Position numbers and translations under genes: made by a program | Assembly: GCA_030248195.1 (NCBI GenBank) | Contig: JASAND010015780.1 | Coordinates: forward strand, 1-64,000 | DNA length: 64,000 bases | Direction: 5' to 3' | DNA from: Trissonchulus latispiculum | Taxonomy: Eukaryota > Nematoda > Enoplea > Enoplida > Ironidae | Shown here: piece by piece, positions 11,390 to 23,200 of the stretch | Numbering within the stretch: the stretch's first letter is position 1 | Layout of the letters: every line of letters starts with the position of its first letter | The notes under the pieces: model-generated | Seen by the model: the letters and a program-made list of their open reading frames with translations, nothing else | What the model was told of the DNA's origin: nothing | Databases searched by the model: none

Positions 11390-13010
11390 CTAGGCGAAAA
11401 CCGTGGGGTGCAGCCACCCCACACTAGTGTGGACGGAGGAACAGAAGTCAAAAAGGTGGAGGGAATACAAAGTTGTCTAAAATTGCGAAAAATGCAATAA
11501 AAATAGCCTGTTTTCTATATCATAGGGGTCGCTGCAGCGACCCCTTATAATATGTGTCAAAAGTCCCTGGAGACACCGTAAAATAAGCTGCGCAGAGGCT
11601 GCGCAAAATCCTGCGCAGATCCTGCGCAGATTTCATGCGCAAATTGTAGAGCACATCGAGTTTAGTATGTGTGCGAAGTTTCAGCCCCGTATCACTTTCC
11701 GTTAAAAAGTTGCGCCCCGGACCGGTTATGGCGGCGATGTTTTTTTCCGGTTTCTCCTATTTAATAGTCGTATTGTCCTGACTTTCCGCCTCTTTCACGT
11801 AATCTGCAGCGGAGGCACGGACCTAAAGTGGTATAGGGTCTGGTAGTACCTCATGCGCCATTTAAGAATCGCTACTTTTTTTGCGCCGCAGGTGCGCCAC
11901 AGCGCCGCAGCGGCGCCGCAAAGTCGGCTCAGAGCGAAAAATGACCATTTTGTGGTCGCTGCGCAGCTCGAACGTTAAGACCTGGAGCCGATTTCTTTTT
12001 ATATTCAGAAACTACATATATTGAACTAACTAAATAGCTAAGTCTCGTTTCTCTATCACTTCCCATGCGACCACTGTGGCCGGTCAAAAATGGTGAAAGT
12101 TCGAAAAATGAAAAATCGAAAATTCTCGCTGTGTATTCAACTTAGAAAGCTCAATTCTTTCATACAAAGGTTTTCTGGCACGGCGAATTGATTCCCGTAA
12201 GCAGTTTTGCCGTAGGGCCCACCCATATTGCTGGGCTGGTTCCACTTTGCTGTCGGGAGGGTCAAGTCGGTACCGACTTCCAAGAACACCATATAGGACT
12301 GTGCATAGCCTCTCAAAACTTTGTCCATAGGGGTTTTCTGGTGCGCCCAGCTCATTTCCGGTGTCCGTTTTGCCGTCCGACCCACCCATTTTGCTGGGCT
12401 GGTTCCACTTTGCTGTCGGGAGGGTCAAGTCGGTACCGACTTACAAGAACACCATATAGGACTGTGCATGGCCTCTCAAAACTTTGTCCATAGAGGTTTT
12501 CTGGTGTGCCCAGCTCATTCCCGGAGTCCGTTTTGCCGTCCGACCCACCCATTTTGCTGGACTGGCTCCACTTTGCCGTTTGAAGGGTAAATCGGGTAGG
12601 GGGTCAAGTGGTCAAAAATAAAATTTTTCAAAAGTAGTCAAATTTGGTACCAAATGAAAGCCCTAAGTGAGCTGAACAACGTTTGTCATAGAATTGCATG
12701 CTCAAAGTAGCTGTAGAGTGCTGTGGTAGGGTGGGGGTGGGGACTTAGGTGATTTTGGGTCAAAAATTAAAATTTTCAAAAGTGGTCAAATTTGGTACCA
12801 AATGAAAGCCCGCATCGAACTGAGCAACTTTTGTCATAGAAGTGCGTACCTAAAGTGGCTGTAGAGGGCTGTGGTGGGGTGGGGTGGGGACTTAGGCGAT
12901 TTTGGGTCAAAAATTAAAATTTTCAAAAGTGGTCAAATTTCGAGTCAAATGAAGGCCCGCATCGAACTGAACAACTTTCGCCATAGAACCACCCACCCAA
13001 ACTTGCTGAG
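11390..13010. repeat. Composite tandem-repeat element, copy A
   Basis: It holds in order a hairpin (AGGGGTCGCTGCAGCGACCCC near 11523), a TGCGCAGA-rich segment, an array of a 162-bp unit (about 12190-12590; TTCCACTTTGCTGTC recurs at exactly 162 bp) and an array of a 147-148-bp unit (about 12600-12990; AAATTTGGTACCAAATGAAAG). The same order recurs at 18593-20470. Overlapping ORFs on both strands are by-products of the repeats. Confidence 0.75.
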
Positions 13011-13404
13011 TCGGATTTATATACTTGCTTTCTCAACCGGAATTTAAACGACAGACATAGGCCCAACACACATATTATCCCCTTTTGTGCGGAGCATTTT
13101 TGTTACTTGTATATATATACTGCTATAACTATGCTAAAACGTGCCCAAATTTGAGTTGAAAATTTTGACAAAAAATCCTTTAAATTTGACATTTTCTGGG
13201 CACCCTACAGTAAGTGGGGTGGGGAAGCCCAAAAAAGTGGAGGGAGGAACGAGTGGGAGAGGGACCCAAGAAGACAGGTCCCCTCACTAAGGGAAATTCA
13301 GCTAAGCCTGATGAACTATAAGTTCAATAACTGTAACGGCCTTATTACACTCTTGGTTATTATGTACTCGGATGATGTAGATTTGTCCGATGACTGTTCT
13401 AGCT

Positions 13405-14218
13405 CAGAGTTGGCTCCGGGTCCAAAGTGTCAGACCCGGCCCAGACCCAGACCCGTTTGGCCGGACCCAGACCCAGACCCATCCAGACCCTGATCCGGGT
13501 ACCCGGATCTAAAAAAAGAACCAGTTTGCATTTCAAACCTTCACTGCATTCTTAAATTTCACTGCAACTTTACTACTGTAATAGTGTGAATAAAACCTGT
13601 GATAAGTTTTCGGTCAGCTATACCCAGTAAAAGTTTTCAAAACTATCTCCTATCTAACTGACACTGCTCCTAACCGGTGTAAGATCAACTGGAGTGGGGC
13701 GTACAGAAAAAGTTTTCGGTAAGTTTATTTTACGCTTTAAATGATTTGAGTGCTAGGGCTAAAGAATTGGGATCTCATTTGGATATTGGTAGCAGTTTTT
13801 CTATCAAGAGACAAGAGACAGTGTGAGGCTGTCCTGCGGATAAGTTACGATTCCTCTGGAGGAAAGAACCTGAACGAATTTTTGGTAGCTTGTATTTGAA
13901 AACAATATCCTTGAGCTTATTTAATAGATCTACTTTTGCGTGCATTGCAAAATTTTGTGCAAAGTTCGAATTCGTGTTTGCATTACTACTACAACTACTT
14001 ACTACTACATTCTATATTCAATGCTTAACACATGGTTCTACCAACCTTTTATTAGAAAAGAAAAGAACAAATTGTATATAATGTTTTAACATCTCTAAAT
14101 GCACAAAAATCCAGTTTTCTTCAGTTTTTTGACCCGGACCCGGATTCGGTCCCGCGGGTCCTATAGTTGAATCCGGACCCACCCTGCCCGCGGGTACCCG
14201 GACCCGGTGCCAACTCTG
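13405..14218. mobile_element. Non-autonomous hAT element, 814 bp
   Basis: Ends CAGAGTTGGC and GCCAACTCTG are flanked by a perfect 8-bp duplication TTCTAGCT (13397-13404 and 14219-14226). Both ends have subterminal GACCCGG/CAGACCC arrays, the same architecture as 1454-3332 and 5908-6635 but with different sequences. Confidence 0.85.
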
Positions 14219-14281
14219 TTCTAGCTCAATGTTTTCCTATTGCAGTAATATTATTCTACAACTGAATTAGGAAAGCTGAGC

Positions 14282-17200
14282 ATGGAGACAGTATTTGAGG
14301 AATTTAAGCTGTGGTTTACTTTACGCATCGGTCAGCTTCAAATTTTAAGGAAGAGTCCTCTAAATAAAAGAAAGTAGTGATAGACATTTTATTTCGAATT
14401 GTTCGAATTTAGGAAGTTGAATTTTAGAATTCCGGAAGTTTATATATATACATGATATATATCTTTTATGATCCAAGTTTATTTGATATCTGGTTGGATT
14501 GTTGTAATTGTAGTTTTTTAATATTGATAGCAACAGTAATATTTTGATTTAAAGTAAGACTTAATATAATCATGGGTTCAGGTATTTCGTAACTGTATAT
14601 AATTCTTCTAGAGCAATGTTTACTGCAAAAGAAATCTGCGGATGTTGCCAAACAGGCCACTGACTGGACCCAGAAAGAACTTGCTGGTTGGTTCTAGCTG
14701 AGATTAATTTTTTCACGTATTGTTTATTCTCCCTTGTCCGCCCCGAAGTCTTGTACAGGGGACAAGAAAGGTTTAAACCATTTTTGGTTTCGTGGGAATT
14801 GTTATTTGGTCGAACTGTTTTCGCATCGCATAAAACCTCAATGTTTGTGAATTATAGCTAAAAATGCTGGAGAAAAAGCTTGCTATCCCTATTCACTGAA
14901 TTTTGGTTTATATATAAGTAGTAAAATGTTCTTCTACAAGAATCCGTGAAATTATGACCTCCTTCGGGAGAATGTTGGCTTTTTAATGTTTTTGCATTTT
15001 TCAGGATGAGGCTATTGTCGATATTATAGGGGGCGAGATAGCGCCCCCCCGTATAATATGGTATATATTAAGTTATATATAGTGTATTGCTTTTAGGGAT
15101 CTAAAGTGCGGCTCTTTCCAACAGGTGGGCGAGGGAGTCCCTTCAGGGGCCAGTGTTATCAAAATCGGGTTGATTTCAACCCGGGTTGAACCCATTCTTG
15201 GGTTCAACCCTAATATTTTAGGGTTGGCTAAACCCCGGTGCTCAACCGACTGTTATCAAATATTTTAGGGTTGACTTGTCTTTGCCAGCGTTAATTCGGT
15301 TCTAACTCAACCCATATTTTAAACCCAACCCTGATTTTACAACCCGGGTTTATTCAATCCTGTTTTGATAACATTGGGTCGAAGTTTTCAACCCCAATCT
15401 CAACTTTCAACCCGGGTTGAGATGCTTGATAACATTGGCCCCAGAAATCGGTTTCCCCCAATCTATGGTCGCTCTCCCAGAATCGTCCCCCTCCAAGATA
15501 AGGGCCTGCCAGCCCCCAGACTACAAAAGTCAACAAAAAATAGAGTTTTGAGGGCAAAGTTTGAAAGCTTTTCGCCTACGTCGCCGAATTTTTGTCTTTT
15601 TAGCATTTTTAGTCATTGTAAGCTTGAATTTAAGTTAGCAATTGTTCTTTTTTTTTGCTCAGCCCCCAGGGCTTCAACTATTCCTATATTCCTATTTTTT
15701 CCCTATTTTTTCGGAGTCGCCCTATTTTTCCCTATATTGAGTGAAATCGCCCTATTTTCCCCTATTTTTTGGACAAACTGTTAAATTTCTACCTTTGCAA
15801 AAGTAAACGTTTTTGCGTTAACACTTAGGTTAATTTTGAAATATTCAAAAAAATTTTGCCTGCGGCGCATTGTCTTTTTAATGCAGATGAAATATAAGCA
15901 GCTTTTTATTAGAGCTCTTCGTTTATATATGCTGTCTATTTAATTTGAAATTTTATTAGTTACATATTAAATTTAACTTTAACTCAATTTAAACCTATTT
16001 TAAATTTAAGAAGATGGCAGTTTTTGTTTATTTTACTAAAATCTTTTCAAAATGATATGCTACAGCTGCCTAAGTGGTTTGTAGCAACAGAAGCAGCAAG
16101 TCTTGAGCTTTCGGGCGATGTGCAACTTACGGCGGGGGCAGTGCTTTCGATTTTATAGGCCTCGTGGATGCCCAAACCGTTAGTAACTAAATGTCTCCAC
16201 TCAATTCATTCAAGTGGTATGCAATTCCGAGTCGGACATGTGTTCCCGACATGTGTTAAACCAAACCTAGATCCATGGAAAATTAGGAATACGTTTCTGC
16301 AGCCAAAATCTTTGAAAATTGAAAATTCGCATAAATTTAATCTTGACTAGGAATATATAATCGGTCTGCGAATTTTCAAAATCGCTTCGCCCAGATCGAG
16401 CTACTACTGAAAGTATATACGTGGTGTCACTGACGCTGCGTATGTACAATGACAACCTCGTTGTAATGATTAATATACCTGTTTTCAATGATTTACTTAT
16501 ATACACTTTTGTTAACAGAATTCCTTGTTTTTTTTGCTAACAGTTTCGAAAAGTCGCCATTCTCTGAAAATTTCATACAGGGTTAGTTTTTTCCGGAAAA
16601 AATTTAGGAAAAGTTGTTTTTTGCTTTTCAAATTAGTTTTTAAAATTGCCTAGATTTTTCCCAATACTTCCCCTGCTCCGGTATTACGCACCAGGCTTGG
16701 GGCTGGGATCTTATCCTGGCCGTGATTGGGTCAAGGCCTGAAATTTGTTTTCCAAATTCAAATTTTTTGAAAAATTCCGATTTTGTGATTGAAGAAAACA
16801 AATGCAATGCAATGAAAAATACAGACGATCCTGTTTTTTCCTTCAAATCCGTGAGAAAACTTACGATTTCTAATGTGTACATCTAATTATAATGTAATTC
16901 TAATCTAATGTATGTAATTTACCGAATTTTTGTCGTTCGAAATTTAAAAATTTTGGTCAAAATATGTCCGACATATATACATTAAAAGATGTCACTAAAT
17001 TTTGGCCCGACCGGGAGCTCGAGACCGGGGCATGACCACTGGGAACAGGTACATCCCTGATTTGTTGTGGAAGGAAATTTTTGGAATTTTCGGAAAATTT
17101 CAAAACTTTAAATTTTGGTTGTGACCGCTAATTTTGTTGAAATATTATAACTTGTCGAAAAACTGTATATAACCTAGAATTTTACGAATTCTGAAAATAC

Positions 17201-20200
17201 CTGAAAAAACCTGGTTTAGGTTTCGTTGTGCCTTAGTTTCCTGGCTCCGTAAAACTAGTGTACATGAGAAACCATGCTTTGTGGCTAGAAGCTCGTTTGT
17301 GACATGAATAAAGTATCCCTATATTTCGCCCTATATTTTTGTTGTAAAATCCCTATGTTTTGCCCTATTTTTAAATTTTCCGCGGTTGAGGCACTGAGCC
17401 CCCCCCCCAGAAATCGGTGCCCCCTCCAGACTTCCTCCCTCCATTAATATTGGCCTTGGAAAAAACCAGGAGTCTAAATGTGTTGATTTTTTAGCACAAA
17501 AGAAAGCCGATGACGACGAACGAAATGTGGATAGAATGCAGGGTATACGGTCCAGTTTTTGAACAGTTTCGAATATTTTGTATCGACATACAGTTTGTCC
17601 CATACCTTATTCAGTGTACACGGTTCTATTTATTATATATATAATGCTATTAGGTTATTATCTGAGGGCCACGTTTATCTCTCCCTCGTAGAGCTGCAAT
17701 CATGCAAACTTTTGATTGGTTCCTTCACGGCTCTGTGGTGTAGTGGTAGCGTGCTCGTCATAGAGGTTAGAAAGGTCCCTGGTTCGATTCTCCGCAGAGT
17801 CAAAATCTTTACAAATCGGTTTTACCTTCCCAATTATCTGTGGAAACCTGTTTCTCCCTTCCCCCCATTTTCGAGAACGAAAGTTTTTGAAAGAAAAAAT
17901 GGAAGAAGAATCCGGTCCCACCACATGGTTTTGGCTAATTAATTACTTACAATTATTAATTGAGCTCAATGAATCAGACTCAGTCAATCAATAAACTGTA
18001 TATTACAAAAGATTTAAATTAAATTAAATTTGCAATTAACTTATTATTTATAGAAGCTGTGAAGCTGGCCTTGATTCGTGTCAGTCAGATTGAAAATGAA
18101 CTGAAGCAGTAAGCAAGAACTGTTAGTAAGCTTCCTTTACCACAGAATTATTTTTGCTTTTTTTATTTGGCCTTGATTTTCAATCCAAGGCGTCGTGACA
18201 CTTCTGAGTGGTTAAGGCGTTTGACTAAGGATCCAACAGTCTGTCTGAGGTTCGGATCCCAGCTACCACAAGGCTTTCACAAATCCCCCTGAACAAGAGA
18301 CTAGGAACATATCGGTTCGCCGTGGGCTCCAGCCAACCCAGTTGTCTATCCTTAACTGGTTGGTAAATGAGGTAGCAGGAGTCTGTGTTCTGGCGTGCCG
18401 TAATCACTGATGAAGGGCGGATCTTTGAGTTGTCACTCCTGGTTTCGGACTGAAAATCCGCAGGTAAGCACCGGCACCCTAGAACTTTCTGTAGGTTGAA
18501 GCTCTCTCCAGGGGTAACTTTACCTTTTTACCAAGGTTCGGATGGTAAAAACGGTTCGAGTCATGGACACTCATTTATTTTAATTTAATTTATCATAGGG
18601 GTCGCGGTAGCGACCCCTATAATATGAGTCAAAACGCCCCAATGACAGCCTTCAGAGGCGCTGCGCAGAGGCTGCGCAGATCCTGCGCAAATTTTGTGCG
18701 CAAAAGAAAGTCCGTGTCGAGTTTAGTATAACTGGAAAATTTCATCCCCCTATCACTTACCGTTAAAAAGTTGCACCCGCCGGCAGTTATGCCGGCGATG
18801 TTTTTTTTCCGGTGTCTCCGTTTTACCCTCGTATGTCACCATTTTGTAGCCTCTTTCACAGAATGTAGCGACGTTCAGACACCTATTGCGGTATATCATC
18901 CATTTATATAGGTTAGTGACTTTCGATATATGTGGTCGCCGCCGCGCCACAGTGCGCCGCAGCGCCACAGTGGCGCCACAAAGTCGGCTTAGAACGTCGA
19001 AATGGCCAAAAGTATGCCTGGGATTAGCTTCTTTCCAGCTCTTTGTGCAAATACAAACCAGACAAGTTATATATGGTTGATAAGGACATATATCCGGATT
19101 ATGACGTTTGAAGTAGGATTTTTGATATGTTGCGCCACAGCGCCACAGTGGCCCGCCAAAGTTGGTGAATGTTGGGTCCGACTTTGAACTTAGTTTTTTC
19201 GCTTATTTTTCAAGATAGACTTCTCAAATCGTGCATATAAAGGTTTTTGGGGACGGCGAATCCATTCCCGCCATCAGTTTTGCTGCCCGATTCACCCAAT
19301 TTGCTGGGCTGGTTCCACTTGACCGTCTGAGGGGTCCGGTCGGTACCGACTTCCGGGAACACCATATAGAACTGTACATAGCCTTTCAAAACATTGTCTA
19401 TAGGGGTTTTCTGGTGCGCCCAGCTCATTCCCGGTCTCCGTTTTGCCGTTGGACCCACCCATCTTGCTGTGCTGGTTCCACTTTGACGTCTGGAGGGTCC
19501 GGTCGGTACCGACTTCCGGGAACACCATATAGAACTGTACATAGCCTCTCAAAACATTGCCTATAGGGGTTTTCTGGTGCGCCCAGCTCATTCCTGGCAT
19601 CTCTTTTGCCGTTGGACCCACCCATCTTGCTGTGCTGGTTCCACTTTACCATCCTGAGGGTCAGGTCGGTGGGAGGTCATGTGGTCAAAAATGAAAATTT
19701 TTAAAAGTGGTCAAATTTGGTACCAAATGAAACCCCTCAGCGAGCTGAGTAACTTTTGTCATAGAACTGCCTGCTCAAAGTGGCTGTAGAGTGCTGTGGT
19801 GGGGTGGGGTGGGGACTTAGGCGATTTTCGGTCAAAAATGAAATTTTTCAAAAGTGGTCAAATTTGGTACCAAATGAAACCCCTCAGCGAGCTGAGCAAC
19901 TTTTGTCATAGAACTGCATGCTCAAAGTGGCTGTAGAGTGCTGTGGTGGGGTGGGGTGGGGACTTAGGCGATTTTGGGTCGAAAATCAAAATTTTCAAAA
20001 GTGGTCAAATTTGGTACCAAATGAAAGCCCCAAGTGAGCTGAGCAACTTTTCTCATAAAAGTGCATGCTCAAAGTGGCTGTAGTGTGCTGTGCTGGGGTA
20101 GAGGTGGGGTCTTAGGCGATTTTTGGTCGAAAATAAAAATTTTCAAAAGTGGTCACAAATTTGGTACCAAATGAAAGGGTCATGTCGGCAACCGTTTCCT

Positions 20201-23200
20201 GGAGGTCAGGCCTGGAGGGCAACCGTTTCCTGAAGGGTCAGTCGGGTGAGGGGTCAAGTGGTCGAAAATAAAATTTTTCAAAAGTGGTCAAATTTGCTAT
20301 CAAATGAAAGCCCTAAGTGAGCTGAGCAACGAATGTCGTAGAACTGCATACCCAAAGTGGCTGTAGAGTGCTGTGCTGGGGTAGGGGTGGGGGAAACTAA
20401 GCTTTTATCATAGAACCACTTACCCTAACTTGCTGTGGAGCGGTCTCGTGTGAGGGGTGTCAGGGTGGAACTGAGCCAATTTGCCATAGAACCACACACG
20501 TGAGTCTGAGTATTTAATGCATATATAATGCTTAATGATTCTTTAACGCTTTTATGTCAACGACATGTAAAAAGTGGATAAACAAGAAATAAAAATGCTC
20601 CTAAAGAGCAAAGAAAGGAATATGAGTCAACATGGAACATGTAAAATGCTAAATATTGTCGGTTGTAAATTAAGAATAAGACAAGCATGTAAAATGCTAA
20701 TATGAGTCTGGTGAGGTTGGAAAGTGCAGAAGACAAGTTTGTACACGCACCAATATGAGTGCATGCCAAATAGACTCATATTGGCATGCCTTCAAAAAAC
20801 AATAATGCATGCATCCATTGCGGAATTCTAACGGATATATTTCTACGCAGGAGTTAAGACCAATAAGTAGCGTTATTGACGTCACATGGATATCCCAACC
20901 ATGGTCAACATTGTCAACTTTTCTCCTTAGGAAACTGTTAAACCGCTGTTAGTCAACAATGCGCCGACGGACGGATATATATTTTTGCATACAATACATT
21001 TTTAATAGGCGTTTGTATAACTCATGTATTCAGAGACTCAAAGTTAAATCTGATGTTAACTTTCGTGACATATATACGTATATATATATACGTGCGTAAC
21101 CTGTGTATCATCCTGTCATCCATCCTAAAACTACCGTGTCTCGTCTTGCTGACATTACGTGAGTGATATATAACCGAAATTCGCAACCACTTGCCTTCAG
21201 AATATATACTAATAATGCCAATATGAGTGCATGCACTCATATTGGTGCGTGTACAAACTTGTCTTCTGCACTTTCCAACCTCACCAGACTCATATTAGCA
21301 TTTTACATGCTTGTCTTATTCTTAATTTACAACCGACAATATTTAGCATTTTACATGTTCCATGTTGACTCATATTCCTTTCTTTGCTCTTTAGGAGCAT
21401 TTTTATTTCTTGTCTTTATTTAATTTAAATTTTGTGCACAGATTTATTTTTCAGCCCGATTTCTTTAATCATTCACAAGGAGCTAATTTATTTTAATTGG
21501 AAAATTTTAATCATACTCGTCGCTGGCTTGCAACAAGGCAGCTTTCTGTGAAAAGTTCTACAAATAACGTAGGTTAAACTAAGACTGTTCAAGTTAAGCC
21601 TGAAATTTTTGTTTTGATTTTGGGGTTTGTTTGTTTGTTTGTTTGTTTGTTTAGGTGGGAAAGTTGTAATCAGAAGCTACGAGAGGAGATCGATGCCATT
21701 CGACAGAAACAAGCGGATCTAGATACTGCTAATGATAAATTTATGTACGTACGTATAAATGTCTAGTTTTTGTAAGAGTTTTATAAGTATATACGTAATT
21801 TAGTGCTAAATGTATATTTATTTTGTTTAATGGCTGCTATTGATATTGATAGTTATCTATTTTGGCTTTTTTAACGAGTTTTTCAGGGGAAGGGGAAATG
21901 GTTCCTTGCTCTCTCTTGTCAACGTGAACTTATCCAAACTGGGGATTTCACAGTATATAATTACGAAAAATACAAAATTTTTTAATGTGTTGATATTTAA
22001 TTTGATAAACTGTCGAAACTCGATGAAAATTGCTGCAGTGACTGTAGCATGACATGAAAATGGCTTAGAGAAGGCATATTTTGTGAAAATAGTATGCATA
22101 TTTTTATATTTTTCTGTCCATAAGAGCTTTCCAAAAATCTATAAAAATTGATGATTTTAGCTCCAGTGGTTGTTTTTGAGAAGCTGTCTAGTACCTATTT
22201 AATAGGTAAATTTAACAGTAAACCTGGCTACATTCTAAAGGCTGGATTTTGTGAAAGTTGTTAAAATTGCCGAAACTATTTGTACAAGTAAAATGTTAAC
22301 TTGATCTTATTTTAGGCAAAATATGGAATCGGAAATTGATGAACTGCTGGAGGCCTTTTATAATCAGTTTGATTTGAATGTATGTATATAATTATGTTGT
22401 ATCAATAGTAGATAATAGGAACAGGAAGAGAACAACACCGTACTCTTCCTAATGCAAATAGCCTGTAAGATGCTCGGCACATTAGGGCCGAAATCTCGGG
22501 GGGTCACGGTTAACTCAGTTAACCTGGTGTTTGTATGCGTTTGAACTAAAATAAATCTGATTGACTAATCCCCTTTTTATGTCAAAATTACGTGTATAGG
22601 GTGACCCCCGAGTTCTTGAGGTTAGGGAGGCTCAGCTTAGCGGTATTAAGCGTATGTTTATATGCGTTTGAACGAAAATGCATTTGATTGGCTGCTTAGC
22701 TACCGTAAACCCTCATCAGTGCGTTCCAATAGCAGCAGCTAAGTGGCCAATCAAATGCATTTAGTTCAAACACACGCTAACAACGCTAAGCTGAGCCCCA
22801 CCCCACCTCCCCCCCACCCAGATCTCTGGGATCACCTACCTTATACACGTAATTTTGACATAAGGTACGGGATTAGCCAATCAGATTCATTTTAATTCAA
22901 ACGCATAAACACGTGGTTAACTGTGTCAACCGTGACTCCCCGAGATTTCGGCCTTAATGTGCCGAGCATCTCACAGGCTATTTGCACTAGGAAGAATACG
23001 GTGTCGTACTCTTCCTGTTATCTGCTCTTGGTTGTATATACTAACTCTGCTGTTCTTAACAGAATATGTACTTATTCTATGCACTGCACGCTAACGGCCG
23101 AACCCTCCGAAATTCTTGAATATTGGGAGCGAAGCTATGTACACTAGCTCATAAAGTTTACCGCCAGATGCTTGTAACGTTAATCTTTTAAATGGGGTTG

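Noticed and set aside
12084..12590. Overlapping ORFs of 66-114 codons on both strands
   Set aside because: They arise from the 162-bp tandem repeat, whose length is a multiple of three; both strands stay open and no domain is present. The same holds at 19210-19652.
15365..15784. 139-codon rightward ORF
   Set aside because: It spans a MITE end and CCCTATTTTT repeats; no domain and no splice context.
17729..17801. Functional tRNA gene
   Set aside because: T stem and anticodon stem do not pair properly despite good boxes and acceptor stem.
20557..21423. Identical leucine-rich ORFs in opposite orientations
   Set aside because: They are the same inverted-repeat arm read from each end, not a gene family.
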